Source of the DNA: Microbacterium sp. Leaf159
GTDB lineage: Bacteria > Actinomycetota > Actinomycetes > Actinomycetales > Microbacteriaceae
Assembly (NCBI RefSeq): GCF_001423615.1
Contig: NZ_LMOU01000001.1
Location: 1,126,323-1,190,322, forward strand
Reading direction: 5' to 3'
DNA length: 64,000 nt
A program made the translations under genes and the position numbers. Under the pieces are notes generated by a model. That model saw only the letters and a program-made list of their open reading frames with translations, was not told the DNA's origin and ran no database searches. How positions within the stretch are numbered: the first letter of the stretch is position 1; every line of letters starts with the position of its first letter. Below, piece after piece: positions 1 to 8,568 of the stretch.

Positions 1-269
1 CCGTAGTACCCGAGGCCGATCATCGGCCGGTTCACCGTGTTGCGAGCTGCGATCGCGCGCAGCTCGGCAAGAGCCTCGGTCTCGCTCGCCGCGCGAGGGA
101 TGACCGAGTCCGTGGGGGCTGAGGTGAAGATCGAGGAGGGCACGGCCTGGCGCATCAGCGCCTCGACCGGGCTCCAGTCCTCGAGCGCGGACTCGACGCC
201 CAGCGCGTCGAGCATCTGGCGCTGCGTGGATTCGGTGGTTCCGATGTGACGGTCGGCGAAGGAGACCAC
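1..269 (-). CDS. gcvP: Glycine dehydrogenase (decarboxylating), P protein, N-terminal part
   Basis: This is the first 89 codons of the pyridoxal-phosphate P protein of the glycine cleavage system, which decarboxylates glycine and passes the aminomethyl group to the lipoyl arm of GcvH. The translated start, VVSFADRHIGTTESTQRQML, matches the conserved N-terminus of GcvP (the RHIG motif). I chose a GTG start seven bases after the gcvH stop codon; a GGAGG lies just upstream, inside the end of gcvH. The gene runs off the left edge of the window, so its catalytic lysine cannot be seen. It is the third gene of a gcvT-gcvH-gcvP operon under the glycine riboswitch. Confidence 0.9.
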   Translation of the reverse strand, partial: MVSFADRHIGTTESTQRQMLDALGVESALEDWSPVEALMRQAVPSSIFTSAPTDSVIPRAASETEALAELRAIAARNTVNRPMIGLGYY

Positions 270-276
270 TGCTCGA

Positions 277-654
277 TCAGCCCTCCGTCAGAGCGACGTA
301 CGCGTCGCGGTCCATCAGACCGTCCAGCGCACCGTCCGCCACTGCGACCTTGATGAGCCAGCCGCCGGCGAACGGCTCCGCGTTCACGAGCGAGGGGTCG
401 TCGACCACGGTGTCGTTGATCTCGACGACCGTGCCGGTGACCGGTGCGTAGAGCTCGCCGACCGACTTGGTCGACTCGATCTCGCCGACGACGGAGCCTG
501 CGGCGATCTCGGTGCCGACGGCGGGGAGCTCGACGAACACGACGTCGCCGAGCTTGTCGGCCGCGTAGTCGGTGATGCCGATCGTCACGGTGTCGCCGTC
601 AGCGGCGATCCACTCGTGCTCGTCGGTGTAGCTGAGGGCGTTGAGGTCGGTCAT
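277..654 (-). CDS. gcvH: Glycine cleavage system H protein
   Basis: A 125-residue lipoyl carrier protein that shuttles the aminomethyl intermediate between the P and T proteins. The lipoylation motif ESTKS is present with the acceptor lysine at about residue 63, inside the usual sequence [15 protein letters not shown]. The length is normal for the family. Its ATG overlaps the gcvT stop in an ATGA arrangement, so the two are translationally coupled, and gcvP follows after a seven-base gap. Confidence 0.97.
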   Translation of the reverse strand: MTDLNALSYTDEHEWIAADGDTVTIGITDYAADKLGDVVFVELPAVGTEIAAGSVVGEIESTKSVGELYAPVTGTVVEINDTVVDDPSLVNAEPFAGGWLIKVAVADGALDGLMDRDAYVALTEG

Positions 655-1835
655 TTGGTCCTCCGATAGAAAGGCAGGGCGGTCACGGTCGCGGGGATCC
701 TGGTCCCCCGCACATCAAGGAATACTGCGGTTCCCTCCGCAGCGGAAGACGGTTCGACGTAGGCCATCGCGATCGGGTGGCCGAGCGTCGGGCTGAGTGC
801 ACCGCTGGTGATCTCGCCGAGTACAGCGCCGTCCTGATCGACGACGGGGTATCCGGCACGGCCTGCGCGCTTGCCTTCAGCGACGAGCCCCACGAGCACC
901 GGGGCATCGGATGCGGCATCCACCGCGCCCTTGCCGATGAAGCTCTCTTTGTCGGCCACGACGACCCGACCGAGACCGGCCTGCGACGGCTTGGTCTCAC
1001 GGGAGAGTTCGTGGCCGTAGAGGGGCATTCCCGCCTCGAGCCGGAGGGTGTCGCGCGCGGCGAGACCGGCGGGGACGAGACCGTGCGCCTGACCGGCCTC
1101 GACGAGCGCGTCCCAGAGCGCCGGGGCGTCCGCGACGCGGACGAGAAGCTCGAAGCCGTCCTCCCCCGTGTACCCGGTGCGGGCGAGGAGCAGCGGGCCG
1201 CCGAGGAACGAGGCGTCGGCCCAGGCGTAATACTTCTGCTCCGACCACGGGATCCCGAGGTCGGTGATGCCCGCCGTCGTCGAGAGGATGCTCTCGGATG
1301 TGGGGCCCTGCACGGCGAGCAGCGCGTACTCGTCGGAGACGTCCTCGACGTCGACGCCACGGTCTCCGAGGAAGCCCTCGAAGGTGCGCTCCTCGCCGGC
1401 GGCGAGCGCGGGCCGTTCACGCTCGATCCGCGAAGGGAACGAACGGATGCGCGAAGCGAACGCGCCGTCGACGAATCCGCGGTTGCCCGCGTTCGCGATC
1501 ACGAGGAACCGATCCTCGGCGAGGCGGTAGACGATGACGTCATCGATGATCCCGCCGTCGCCGGCCAGCATGAGCGAGTACTTCGCCTTGCCGACGGACA
1601 TCGCCGACAGACGACCGGCGAGAGAGTAGTCGAGGAAGGCTCCCGCGAAGTCTCCGGTGATCATGAACTCCGCCATGTGCGAGATGTCGAAGATCCCGGC
1701 GGCCTGACGCACCGCGTGGTGCTCGGCGAGGTCGGAGGTGTAGCGCACCGGCATCTGCCAGCCGCCGAAGTCGGTGAATGAGGCGCCGAGCGCCTCATGG
1801 CGTTCGCGGAGCGGGGTGTAGCGAGGGTCGGACAT
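651..1835 (-). CDS. gcvT: Aminomethyltransferase, glycine cleavage T protein
   Basis: This 394-residue tetrahydrofolate-dependent enzyme releases ammonia from the H-protein-bound intermediate and forms 5,10-methylene-THF. The N-terminal [13 protein letters not shown] block and the later [11 protein letters not shown] block are hallmarks of the GcvT fold. The start ATG has GGGAGA upstream. The enzyme is the first product of the operon and is separated from its promoter by a long leader carrying the tandem glycine riboswitch, which normally turns the operon on when glycine is in excess. Confidence 0.96.
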   Translation of the reverse strand: MSDPRYTPLRERHEALGASFTDFGGWQMPVRYTSDLAEHHAVRQAAGIFDISHMAEFMITGDFAGAFLDYSLAGRLSAMSVGKAKYSLMLAGDGGIIDDVIVYRLAEDRFLVIANAGNRGFVDGAFASRIRSFPSRIERERPALAAGEERTFEGFLGDRGVDVEDVSDEYALLAVQGPTSESILSTTAGITDLGIPWSEQKYYAWADASFLGGPLLLARTGYTGEDGFELLVRVADAPALWDALVEAGQAHGLVPAGLAARDTLRLEAGMPLYGHELSRETKPSQAGLGRVVVADKESFIGKGAVDAASDAPVLVGLVAEGKRAGRAGYPVVDQDGAVLGEITSGALSPTLGHPIAMAYVEPSSAAEGTAVFLDVRGTRIPATVTALPFYRRTK

Positions 1836-1883
1836 GGAGTTCTCCCGGGCTGGGTCGGGCGGAACAGCGGTGTCGCCGTTCCT

Positions 1884-2083
1884 CGGAACTCCCCCTCTGT
1901 CATGGGCCTGAGAGTTTCACCCAGAGACTGGGCTTTCACCGTCGGCGGAGCCGAGCGCTACAGCATCGCTCGATCTCGCTTTTCAGAGTGGCCGGAACCG
2001 CGCGGTACGCGTACCTGAGAGATTGGCGGGGAGGCTTGCTCCTTCGGTGCCCGGCTGCGTTCGCCGGGGCTCTCCCGCGTGGT
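1884..2083 (-). promoter_or_regulatory. Tandem glycine riboswitch
   Basis: Read on the minus strand, the gcvT leader holds two copies of the glycine aptamer. The first runs from GCGGGAGAGCCC through CGAAGGAGCAA to AATCTCTCAGG. The second runs from ACTCTGAAAAGCG through GGTGAAAGCCCA to GTGAAACTCTCAGGC. These are the conserved P1/P3 elements of the gcvT riboswitch family. The region lies directly upstream of gcvT. Boundaries are approximate. The final segment, with AGAGGGGGAG near the gcvT start, could be the expression platform. Confidence 0.93.
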
Positions 2084-2112
2084 TCATTCGGCCTGTCTTC
2101 ACTTGTGCGTTC

Positions 2113-2118
2113 AGTCTA
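2113..2118 (-). promoter_or_regulatory. Probable -10 element of the gcv operon
   Basis: TAGACT on the minus strand lies just upstream of the first glycine aptamer, placing the transcript start about 25 bases before it. No convincing -35 box was seen, which is common in actinobacteria. Confidence 0.5.
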
Positions 2119-2212
2119 GCGGGTCACCCCCGCCGAGACAGATGGTCCTCCGGTCGCGCTTCGCGCCGCGCGCCATGCGCAGCGGTCGAGGGAAGCACGA
2201 CCGGAAGAATGC

Positions 2213-3049
2213 TCAGCGGCCTGCGAGCTCTGCCCGCACCTCGTCACGGAGGCGGCCGAGGTTCTCGGGCTCGGGCGCTGCGCCCAGCAGCGTCTTCGTG
2301 TACTCGTGCTGCGGATTGAGGATCACCTCGTCGGCGGGCCCCCGCTCCACGACATCACCCTTGTAGAGGACCATGATCTCGTCGCTGAAGTGCCGAGCCG
2401 TCGCGAGATCGTGCGTGATGTACAGCACGCCGAGATTCTCCTCCCGCTGCAGATCCGCCAGCAGGTTGAGCACCCCCAATCGGATCGAGACATCGAGCAT
2501 CGAGACCGGCTCATCCGCGACGATGAACCGCGCCCCCGGGGCGAGCGCCCGTGCGATGGCCACGCGCTGTCGCTGACCGCCGGACAGCTCATGCGGGCGG
2601 CGCTCGGCGAAGCTCTCGCCCGGTGACAGTCGCACGCGCTCGAGCAGCTCGATCGCGCGTGCACGCACCTCAGCGCCCGAGAGCTTCGGGTGGTGGAGCC
2701 TGATGGGGCGCTCCAGGTGGTGGATGATCGTGTGGAACGGGTTCAGCGAGGCGAACGGATCCTGAAACACCATCTGCACCTGCGAGCGGTACTCCTCGAC
2801 CGCACGGCCCCGCATACCCGAGTCCTTGCCGTCGAGCAGGATCTGCCCACTCGTCGGCGTCTCGAGCTTCATCAGCATCCGGGCGATCGTCGACTTGCCC
2901 GACCCCGATTCGCCGACGAGGGCGACCGTCTTCCCCGCTTCGATCGTGAACGAGACGTCCTTCACGGCGTGCAGGATCGACGTCTTGAGCCCCGATCGCA
3001 GGGTGAAGTCCTTCACCAGATTGCGGGCTTCGAGGGTGGGAGCACTCAT
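2213..3049 (-). CDS. Peptide/oligosaccharide ABC importer, ATP-binding protein (DppF/OppF type)
   Basis: One of two ATPases of a family-5 (Dpp/Opp) importer. The Walker A motif GESGSGKS lies at residues 46-53, the signature LSGGQRQR follows, and the Walker B region ends in VADEP. The 278-residue length and the C-terminal segment with NPQHEYTKTLLGA fit the oligopeptide/dipeptide ATPase extension. It is the last gene of a five-gene operon and overlaps the preceding ATPase gene by four bases. The sequence alone does not reveal the substrate, because members of this family import peptides, nickel or plant oligosaccharides. Confidence 0.93.
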   Translation of the reverse strand: MSAPTLEARNLVKDFTLRSGLKTSILHAVKDVSFTIEAGKTVALVGESGSGKSTIARMLMKLETPTSGQILLDGKDSGMRGRAVEEYRSQVQMVFQDPFASLNPFHTIIHHLERPIRLHHPKLSGAEVRARAIELLERVRLSPGESFAERRPHELSGGQRQRVAIARALAPGARFIVADEPVSMLDVSIRLGVLNLLADLQREENLGVLYITHDLATARHFSDEIMVLYKGDVVERGPADEVILNPQHEYTKTLLGAAPEPENLGRLRDEVRAELAGR

Positions 3050-3909
3050 CGGATCTCCTCCTGACTGGGCTGGCTGCCGGTGCGGACGAAGTCGCCGCGC
3101 TCGCCGGTCAGACTCGGGAAGCTCGACAGCAGCTTCTTCGTGTACTCGTGCTGGGGCGTGCGGTAGATCTCCTCCGCTGTGCCCTCCTCCACGATCTGTC
3201 CCTGCAGCATCACGGCGATCCGGTCGCTGATCTCGATCAGCATCGGCAGGTCGTGCGTGATGAAGATCACCGCGAACCCGAGCCGCTCGCGCAGGCGCAT
3301 GATCTCGCGGATGATCCCCCGCTGCACGACCACGTCGAGCGCGGTGGTGGGCTCGTCCATGATCATGACCTGCGGATCCAGTGCGAGCGCCATCGCGATC
3401 ATCATGCGCTGCCGCATGCCGCCGGACAGCTCGTGCGGGAAGCTCGTCAACCGCGAAGGGTCGACGCCGACCAGCGTCAGCAGTTCCTCTGCCCTGGCCT
3501 GCTTGTCCTTCTTGGACATGCCGGGGCGATGGGTCTCGAAGATGTCGAAGATCTGCGCCTTGACGCTGATCACCGGGTTGAGCGAGTTCATCGCCCCCTG
3601 GAACACCATCGAGATCTTGTCCCAGCGGAACGCGCGCAGGCCGTCACCGTCGAGCGCGACGATGTCGATGTCGTGGCCATCACGGTCATGGAAGACGATC
3701 TCGCCGCTCGTCATGAGCGCCGGCGCCTTGAGCAACCGGTTCATGCCGTAGGCGAGGGTGGTCTTGCCGCATCCCGACTCTCCCGCGAGGCCGAGTATCT
3801 CCCCGCGGTTGAGGGTGAGGGAGACATTGCGGACCGCCTTGACGGGCGGATCCACTTCGTACTCGATCGACACGTCGCGTGCGGTGAGCACGGCATCCGG
3901 AGCGCTCAT
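3046..3909 (-). CDS. Peptide/oligosaccharide ABC importer, ATP-binding protein (DppD/OppD type)
   Basis: Second ATPase of the importer, 287 residues. Walker A GESGCGKT lies at residues 43-50, with a later LSGGMRQR signature and MDEPTTALD Walker B/D-loop. The open frame continues far upstream, but the chosen ATG (MSAPDAVLTARD) overlaps the permease stop as ATGA, matches the family N-terminus and mirrors the start of the neighbouring ATPase (MSAPTLEARN). The two ATPases presumably form the nucleotide-binding heterodimer of the importer. Confidence 0.93.
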   Translation of the reverse strand: MSAPDAVLTARDVSIEYEVDPPVKAVRNVSLTLNRGEILGLAGESGCGKTTLAYGMNRLLKAPALMTSGEIVFHDRDGHDIDIVALDGDGLRAFRWDKISMVFQGAMNSLNPVISVKAQIFDIFETHRPGMSKKDKQARAEELLTLVGVDPSRLTSFPHELSGGMRQRMMIAMALALDPQVMIMDEPTTALDVVVQRGIIREIMRLRERLGFAVIFITHDLPMLIEISDRIAVMLQGQIVEEGTAEEIYRTPQHEYTKKLLSSFPSLTGERGDFVRTGSQPSQEEIR

Positions 3910-4886
3910 GCGGCGACCCCCTTCGTCTTGGCCGCCTTGCGCACACGCCGAGCGGCGTCCGGCGCGTTGCGCAGCTTGGGGTTGATGACCTCGTCGATCG
4001 CGAAGTTGATGAGTGAGAGACCCGCGCCGAGCATGGCGATCATGATTCCCGGCGGCACGAACCACCACCAGGCCCCTCGCCCGAGTGCCTGGCCGGACTG
4101 CGCGTCGTTGAGGATGGTGCCCCAGGTGATGGACGAGTTCGGCCCGAGGCCGAGGTACGAGAGACCGGCCTCTCCGAGGATCGCGAAGATGATCGCGAAG
4201 AGGAACTGCGCCGTGAGCAGCGGCAGCAGGTTCGGCATGATCTCGACCAGGATGACGCGGAAGGATCGCTCCCCCGCGACTTTGGACGCGTAGACGTAGT
4301 CGCGGGTGCGCAGCGATCGGGTCTGCAGTCGGAGCACGTAGGCCGCACCGGCCCAGGAGGTGATGCCGAGCACGAACGCGACGAGCTGCCAGCTGCGCTG
4401 CGGGACGAAGGACGAGATCACCATCACCAGCGGCAGGCCGGGGATCACGATCATCACGTTCGTCAGCAGCGCGAGGGTGTCCTCCCGCCAACCGCCGAGG
4501 TAGCCGGCGAGGACTCCGAACAGCAGCGACAGGACGATGGCGATGCCGCCCGCGACCACGCCGACCAGGAGCGAGCCCTGCGCGCCGATCGCGAGCTGGG
4601 CGAACATGTCGTTGCCGAGCTTGGTGGTGCCGAGCCAGTGCTCCGGCGACGGCGGGAGCAGAGCAGGGTTGTCGGTGCTCCGCGGATTCTGCGAGAAGAT
4701 CGGCGCGATGATCGCGAACAGCACGATCGAGATCACGATCACCGCCCCGGTGATGAACTTCGGCGAGGTCGTCGGGAGAACGCGGCGGCGCTTGCGCCCT
4801 CGCTGCGTGGCCAGCGAGATCGTGCTCGCGGGCTGGGTCATGGGCTGATCCTTCGTGATCAGCACTGTGTTCTCGATGTCAGACAT
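3906..4886 (-). CDS. Peptide/oligosaccharide ABC importer, permease (DppC/OppC type)
   Basis: Inner-membrane permease, about 326 residues. It has an N-terminal extension, a first membrane segment near FITGAVIVISIVLFAI, an extracytoplasmic loop and then the BPD_transp_1 core of five more segments. The C-terminal EAGLSYLGLGP stretch is typical of DppC. A longer start exists ten codons upstream. I prefer the ATG of MSDIEN because it makes an eight-base overlap (ATGTCTGA) with the end of the partner permease gene, although its Shine-Dalgarno is weak. Confidence 0.9.
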   Translation of the reverse strand: MSDIENTVLITKDQPMTQPASTISLATQRGRKRRRVLPTTSPKFITGAVIVISIVLFAIIAPIFSQNPRSTDNPALLPPSPEHWLGTTKLGNDMFAQLAIGAQGSLLVGVVAGGIAIVLSLLFGVLAGYLGGWREDTLALLTNVMIVIPGLPLVMVISSFVPQRSWQLVAFVLGITSWAGAAYVLRLQTRSLRTRDYVYASKVAGERSFRVILVEIMPNLLPLLTAQFLFAIIFAILGEAGLSYLGLGPNSSITWGTILNDAQSGQALGRGAWWWFVPPGIMIAMLGAGLSLINFAIDEVINPKLRNAPDAARRVRKAAKTKGVAA

Positions 4887-5874
4887 TCTGGCGCGCCCTC
4901 GGGTCGATGAAGCCATAGACGAGGTCCATGATGAAGTTGGCGGCGAGCACCGTGATGGTGATGACGAGGAAGAGCCCCTGCATCAGCGCGTAGTCGTTGT
5001 TCGTCACCGCCTGGAACATCAGCTTGCCGATGCCCGGGTAGGTGAACACCTGCTCCATGACGATGGAGCCGGCCACCACGAACCCCAAGGTGATCGAGAA
5101 CCCCGCGATCGATGGGATCGCGGCGTTGCGCGCAGCGTACGTGGTCATGATGCGACGCGGGCGGAGCCCCTTGGCCTCGGCCGTGAGCACGTAGTCCTCG
5201 GCCATGGTCTGCACCATCATGTTGCGCATCCCGAACATCCAGCCACCCACCGACGAGATCACGATGGTGATCGCAGGGAGGATCGCGTGCGAGAGCGCAT
5301 CCGTGAAGAACGCCCAGGTCGGCTCGGGGCCGTCCGGGAAGTCGAACACGTCGTAGCCCCCGAAGATCGGGAACCAGCCGAGTCCGACCGCGAACACCGA
5401 GACGAGCAGCAGCGCCATCCAGAAGTAGGGGATGGACTGCAGCACGGTGGTCGCCGGGATCAGGTGATCGACCCAGGTTCCGCGCTTCCATCCGGCCCAG
5501 GCGCCGAGCACGACGCCGAGGATGAAGGAGATCACGGTCACCGTGCCGACGAGAATGAGCGTCCAGGGCAGCGCCTGCCCGATCAGCTCACTCACGGGCG
5601 CGGGGAACTTGGTGACGGAGATGCCCAGGTCGCCCTGGAACATCCGCCCCCAGTACGCGATGTACTGATCCCAGAGGGAGGAGTCATCACCGCCGAGCAG
5701 CAGCTTGATGTTGCGGATCGTGGTCTCGGAGACCTCGCCACCCGCACGCTGCATCTTGGCAATCATGATGTCCGCCGGGTTCCCCGGCATGAGCCGGGGA
5801 AGCAGGAAGTTGAGTGAGATCGCGGCCCACAGCGTGAACGCGTAGAACCCGATTCTTCGTGCATAGAACTTCAT
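4879..5874 (-). CDS. Peptide/oligosaccharide ABC importer, permease (DppB/OppB type)
   Basis: A 331-residue permease starting MKFYARRIGFYAFTLWA, with a first membrane helix, the family motif LMPGNPAD near residues 28-35, a large periplasmic loop and a five-helix BPD_transp_1 domain. It pairs with the DppC-type permease to form the translocation channel. The gene begins 39 bases after the binding-protein gene and belongs to the same transcript. Confidence 0.92.
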   Translation of the reverse strand: MKFYARRIGFYAFTLWAAISLNFLLPRLMPGNPADIMIAKMQRAGGEVSETTIRNIKLLLGGDDSSLWDQYIAYWGRMFQGDLGISVTKFPAPVSELIGQALPWTLILVGTVTVISFILGVVLGAWAGWKRGTWVDHLIPATTVLQSIPYFWMALLLVSVFAVGLGWFPIFGGYDVFDFPDGPEPTWAFFTDALSHAILPAITIVISSVGGWMFGMRNMMVQTMAEDYVLTAEAKGLRPRRIMTTYAARNAAIPSIAGFSITLGFVVAGSIVMEQVFTYPGIGKLMFQAVTNNDYALMQGLFLVITITVLAANFIMDLVYGFIDPRARQNV

Positions 5875-5913
5875 GTCACTGACCGTGCTTCCTGCTCCCC
5901 CGAGCTCATTCGC

Positions 5914-7605
5914 TTAGTTCGCCGGCTCGAGCTGCGTCAGGATGTAGCCTGCCGCGATCGCGCCCCAGGACGGCGGGAAGGCGTAGAGGTCCTCCTCCGT
6001 CGGCCAACCGGTGAAGTCCTTCGTGTTGTAGAAGGTCTGCGTCGCGTTGATCACGAGCGGGATGTAGGGCAGGTCGCGGACGATCTCGGTCTGGATCGTG
6101 CCGTACAGCTCCTTCTTCTCTGCCTCGTCGTTCGTGCTGATCGCGGCCTGGACCGCCTCGTCGACGACAGGGTTGCTGTAGCGGCTGAAGTTCCAGCGAC
6201 CGGCTGGAACCTCGGAGCCCACGGCTGCGGTGGAGCCGACGGTCGTGCCGCCGAACCAGTCGCGGTAGATCTGGAACGGATCAGCCACCGAGGTGCCGAT
6301 GACACCGCCGACGATCAGCTGGAAGTCGCCACCCTGACGGGCGTCGGAGAACTCCTGCCACTGCACTGTCGATGCGGTGACCTTGATGCCCGCAGCCTCG
6401 GCCTGTTCGGCGATCAGCTTCGCGGCGTCGTTGTAGTCGGTCCAGCCGTCGACCGAGATCAGGCTGAGCTCGAGCGGCTTTCCGTCCTTGGAGTAGAAGT
6501 CGCCGTCCTTGGTGTAACCGGCAGCCTCGAGGATCTCGCCCGCCTCTGCGGCGTTCGCCTCCTGCGGGCTGACCTCGTTGGCGGGGTCCGCCACCCACTT
6601 CTCGTCACGCGGGAGCAGCGCGAACGTCGGCGAGATGTCGCCGGTGAGTCCGACGAACGCCTTGTCCTTGATCGCGGCGCGGTCGATCGCGACGTTGAGC
6701 GCCTGACGCACGGCGACATCGGTCTGCGGACCGGTGCAGCCGAGCTCGGCGTTCGAGCAGGTGTAGAGCACGGTCGGATCCTGCGGGGTGTTGATCCAGT
6801 CGATCGCACCGTTGCCCGTGACGTCATCCGGGTTCGGGATGAACATGCCCGTCCAGTCGAGCTTGCCCGCGGCGAGCAGGTCCTGAGCCGTCTGGTTGTT
6901 GTCGACCGCGATGTACTGGACCTTCTTGACTCCGAGGTCGTCGGCATCACGGAAGTTCTCGTTGGCCACGAGCGTGTACGACTCGCTCGTGGTCTTGTCG
7001 ACGACGTAGGCGCCCGAACCCACCGGGTCCTCGTTGGCGAAGTTCGCGAAGTCCGTGACCTCGGACCACACGTGCTCAGGGAGGATGTAGGTCGAGCCGA
7101 GTCGCTGGAACTCGGTCGTGTACTGCGCGGTGGTGTAGGTGAGGACGACGGTGGTGTCATCGGTCGCCTCGGCCGAGACGAGGCCGTTGCCTTCGGGGTT
7201 GTTGGCCTCGTAGGTGAACGAGAACGCCACGTCGGCGGCCGTGAGGGGCTCGCCGTCGCTCCACTTGAGGTCGGGCTTGATGGTGACCGTGATCACCGTG
7301 CCGTCCTCGTTGTATTCGTACGAGTCGCCGATCAGGCCGACGGGCTCGGAGTCCGCCGTCTTGTTGAAGAAGAACAGCGGCTCGTAGATGGGGCCGAGCG
7401 CGCCATGGAGCACGGTCGGTGCGAACGGGTTGTAGTTCGCGGTGATGGGGGTCTGGCTGCCGGCCCACACGCGAAGAGCCCGGTCGCCATCGCCGCCGCT
7501 CCCCTCGTTGCCGCCGCCTGCGCCACAGGCCGTCAAACCCAGGGCGAGGACGGATGCCCCCGCCACAGCGGTGAGCGCGATCTTGCGCCTTCCGTTACGG
7601 ATCAT
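5914..7605 (-). CDS. Family-5 ABC importer, substrate-binding lipoprotein
   Basis: A 563-residue extracellular solute-binding protein (SBP_bac_5). The N-terminus has a basic start, a hydrophobic core and a lipobox LTAC with the lipidated cysteine at residue 27, followed by a Gly/Ser/Asp-rich linker, so the mature protein should be tethered outside the membrane. The WSDGEPLTAADVAFSF block is the family signature. It is the first gene of the importer operon, with AGAGG before the ATG. The substrate is unknown: peptide or oligosaccharide. The palindrome in its promoter resembles sites used by sugar-responsive repressors, which weakly favours a carbohydrate. Confidence 0.92.
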   Translation of the reverse strand: MIRNGRRKIALTAVAGASVLALGLTACGAGGGNEGSGGDGDRALRVWAGSQTPITANYNPFAPTVLHGALGPIYEPLFFFNKTADSEPVGLIGDSYEYNEDGTVITVTIKPDLKWSDGEPLTAADVAFSFTYEANNPEGNGLVSAEATDDTTVVLTYTTAQYTTEFQRLGSTYILPEHVWSEVTDFANFANEDPVGSGAYVVDKTTSESYTLVANENFRDADDLGVKKVQYIAVDNNQTAQDLLAAGKLDWTGMFIPNPDDVTGNGAIDWINTPQDPTVLYTCSNAELGCTGPQTDVAVRQALNVAIDRAAIKDKAFVGLTGDISPTFALLPRDEKWVADPANEVSPQEANAAEAGEILEAAGYTKDGDFYSKDGKPLELSLISVDGWTDYNDAAKLIAEQAEAAGIKVTASTVQWQEFSDARQGGDFQLIVGGVIGTSVADPFQIYRDWFGGTTVGSTAAVGSEVPAGRWNFSRYSNPVVDEAVQAAISTNDEAEKKELYGTIQTEIVRDLPYIPLVINATQTFYNTKDFTGWPTEEDLYAFPPSWGAIAAGYILTQLEPAN

Positions 7606-7698
7606 TCTGTATTTCCTCTCGGTGCTGCACTGCAGGAGGGATCTCCGGGATGGAGCCGAGTCCCGGATCGGAACTCGCGACAGATCCCTGTGAAAGGG

Positions 7699-7725
7699 AT
7701 TTGTTAGGACAGTAACCTAACAAAT
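7699..7725. promoter_or_regulatory. Palindromic operator candidate upstream of the importer operon
   Basis: ATTTGTTAGG and CCTAACAAAT form perfect 10-base inverted arms around a 7-base spacer. The site lies about 95 bases before the binding-protein start. On the minus strand a TTGTTG and a TAGGTT spaced by 17 bases could be the -35 and -10 of the importer promoter, so a protein bound here would cover the -10. The arm sequence is of the kind bound by ROK-family sugar repressors; this assignment is inference. Confidence 0.6.
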
Positions 7726-7801
7726 AGCCATCCGGGCAACAAGAGGCCAGAACGCTGGTATATAACGTTTCGGCCTCAGGGGCTCGTCCGTCACACGGGT
7801 G

Positions 7802-7826
7802 CACTAAGGGTCGAGATGACACTAAG
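7802..7826. promoter_or_regulatory. Candidate operator of the NAD operon (direct repeat)
   Basis: CACTAAG occurs twice, 18 bases apart, the second time as GACACTAAG, between a possible TATAAC -10 (7761-7766) and the start of the Nudix regulator. A self-binding site for an NrtR-type regulator is expected in this position. The repeat is direct, not palindromic, so the call is tentative. Confidence 0.35.
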
Positions 7827-7851
7827 ATCGATCTCGGAGGTTAAGGTACTC

Positions 7852-8568
7852 ATGACTCAAACCAGGGGCATCGACGTCGCCGTGTCGACGGTGATCCTCA
7901 CGCTGCGTCGCACCGAGGACGGCGCTGCTGTGCTCGCGCTCCCGCTGGTCCTGCGCACCCGCGAGCCGTTCGCCGATCAGTGGGCGCTTCCCGGCGGCTG
8001 GCTGACTCCGACCGAGTCACCGGTCGACGCCGCCGCCCGCACACTCGCCGAGACCACCGGTCTCACTCCCAGCTACCTCGAGCAGCTCTACGCCTTCGGA
8101 GCCGTCGACCGCTCCCCCACCCGCGTCGTGTCGATCGTCTACTGGGCGCTGCTCCGACAGGACGAGGTCGACGCGCAGAGCGCCGCGCATCGGGCATCCG
8201 GTCTCGCTCCCGAGAACGTGCGATGGTTCGATCTCGGCGACCTGCCGCCGCTCGCCTTCGACCACCGCAAGATCGTCGACTACGCGCTCTGGCGCCTGCG
8301 CAGCAAGGTCGGCTACAGCCGTGTCGCGCACGGCTTCCTGCCGGCCGAGTTCACTCTGGCCGACCTTCGAGAGGCCTACGAGGCGATCCTCGGCAAGCAT
8401 CTCGACCCGGCCAACTTCCGCCGACAGGTCGAATCCGCCGGCAATCTCCTCCCCACCGACCAGTTCCGCACCGGCAGTCACCGCCCCGCCCGCCTGTACC
8501 GCTACAACACCGACGTCGAGCTGGCCGATCACGGCCCCCTCGGCCCCGAGGAAACGAGCACCCGATGA
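7852..8568 (+). CDS. nrtR: NrtR-type Nudix transcriptional regulator of NAD synthesis
   Basis: A 238-residue protein with an N-terminal Nudix domain and a C-terminal winged-helix domain (from about FTLADLREAYEAILG onward). The Nudix box is degenerate: the usual REXXEEXG is AARTLAETTGL here, as expected for NrtR proteins that sense ADP-ribose without hydrolysing it. The position directly in front of nadABC supports control of de novo NAD synthesis. A start 12 codons earlier is open, but GGAGG lies 11 bases before the chosen ATG (MTQTRGIDV). Its stop overlaps the nadA start as ATGA. Confidence 0.85.
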   Translation: MTQTRGIDVAVSTVILTLRRTEDGAAVLALPLVLRTREPFADQWALPGGWLTPTESPVDAAARTLAETTGLTPSYLEQLYAFGAVDRSPTRVVSIVYWALLRQDEVDAQSAAHRASGLAPENVRWFDLGDLPPLAFDHRKIVDYALWRLRSKVGYSRVAHGFLPAEFTLADLREAYEAILGKHLDPANFRRQVESAGNLLPTDQFRTGSHRPARLYRYNTDVELADHGPLGPEETSTR

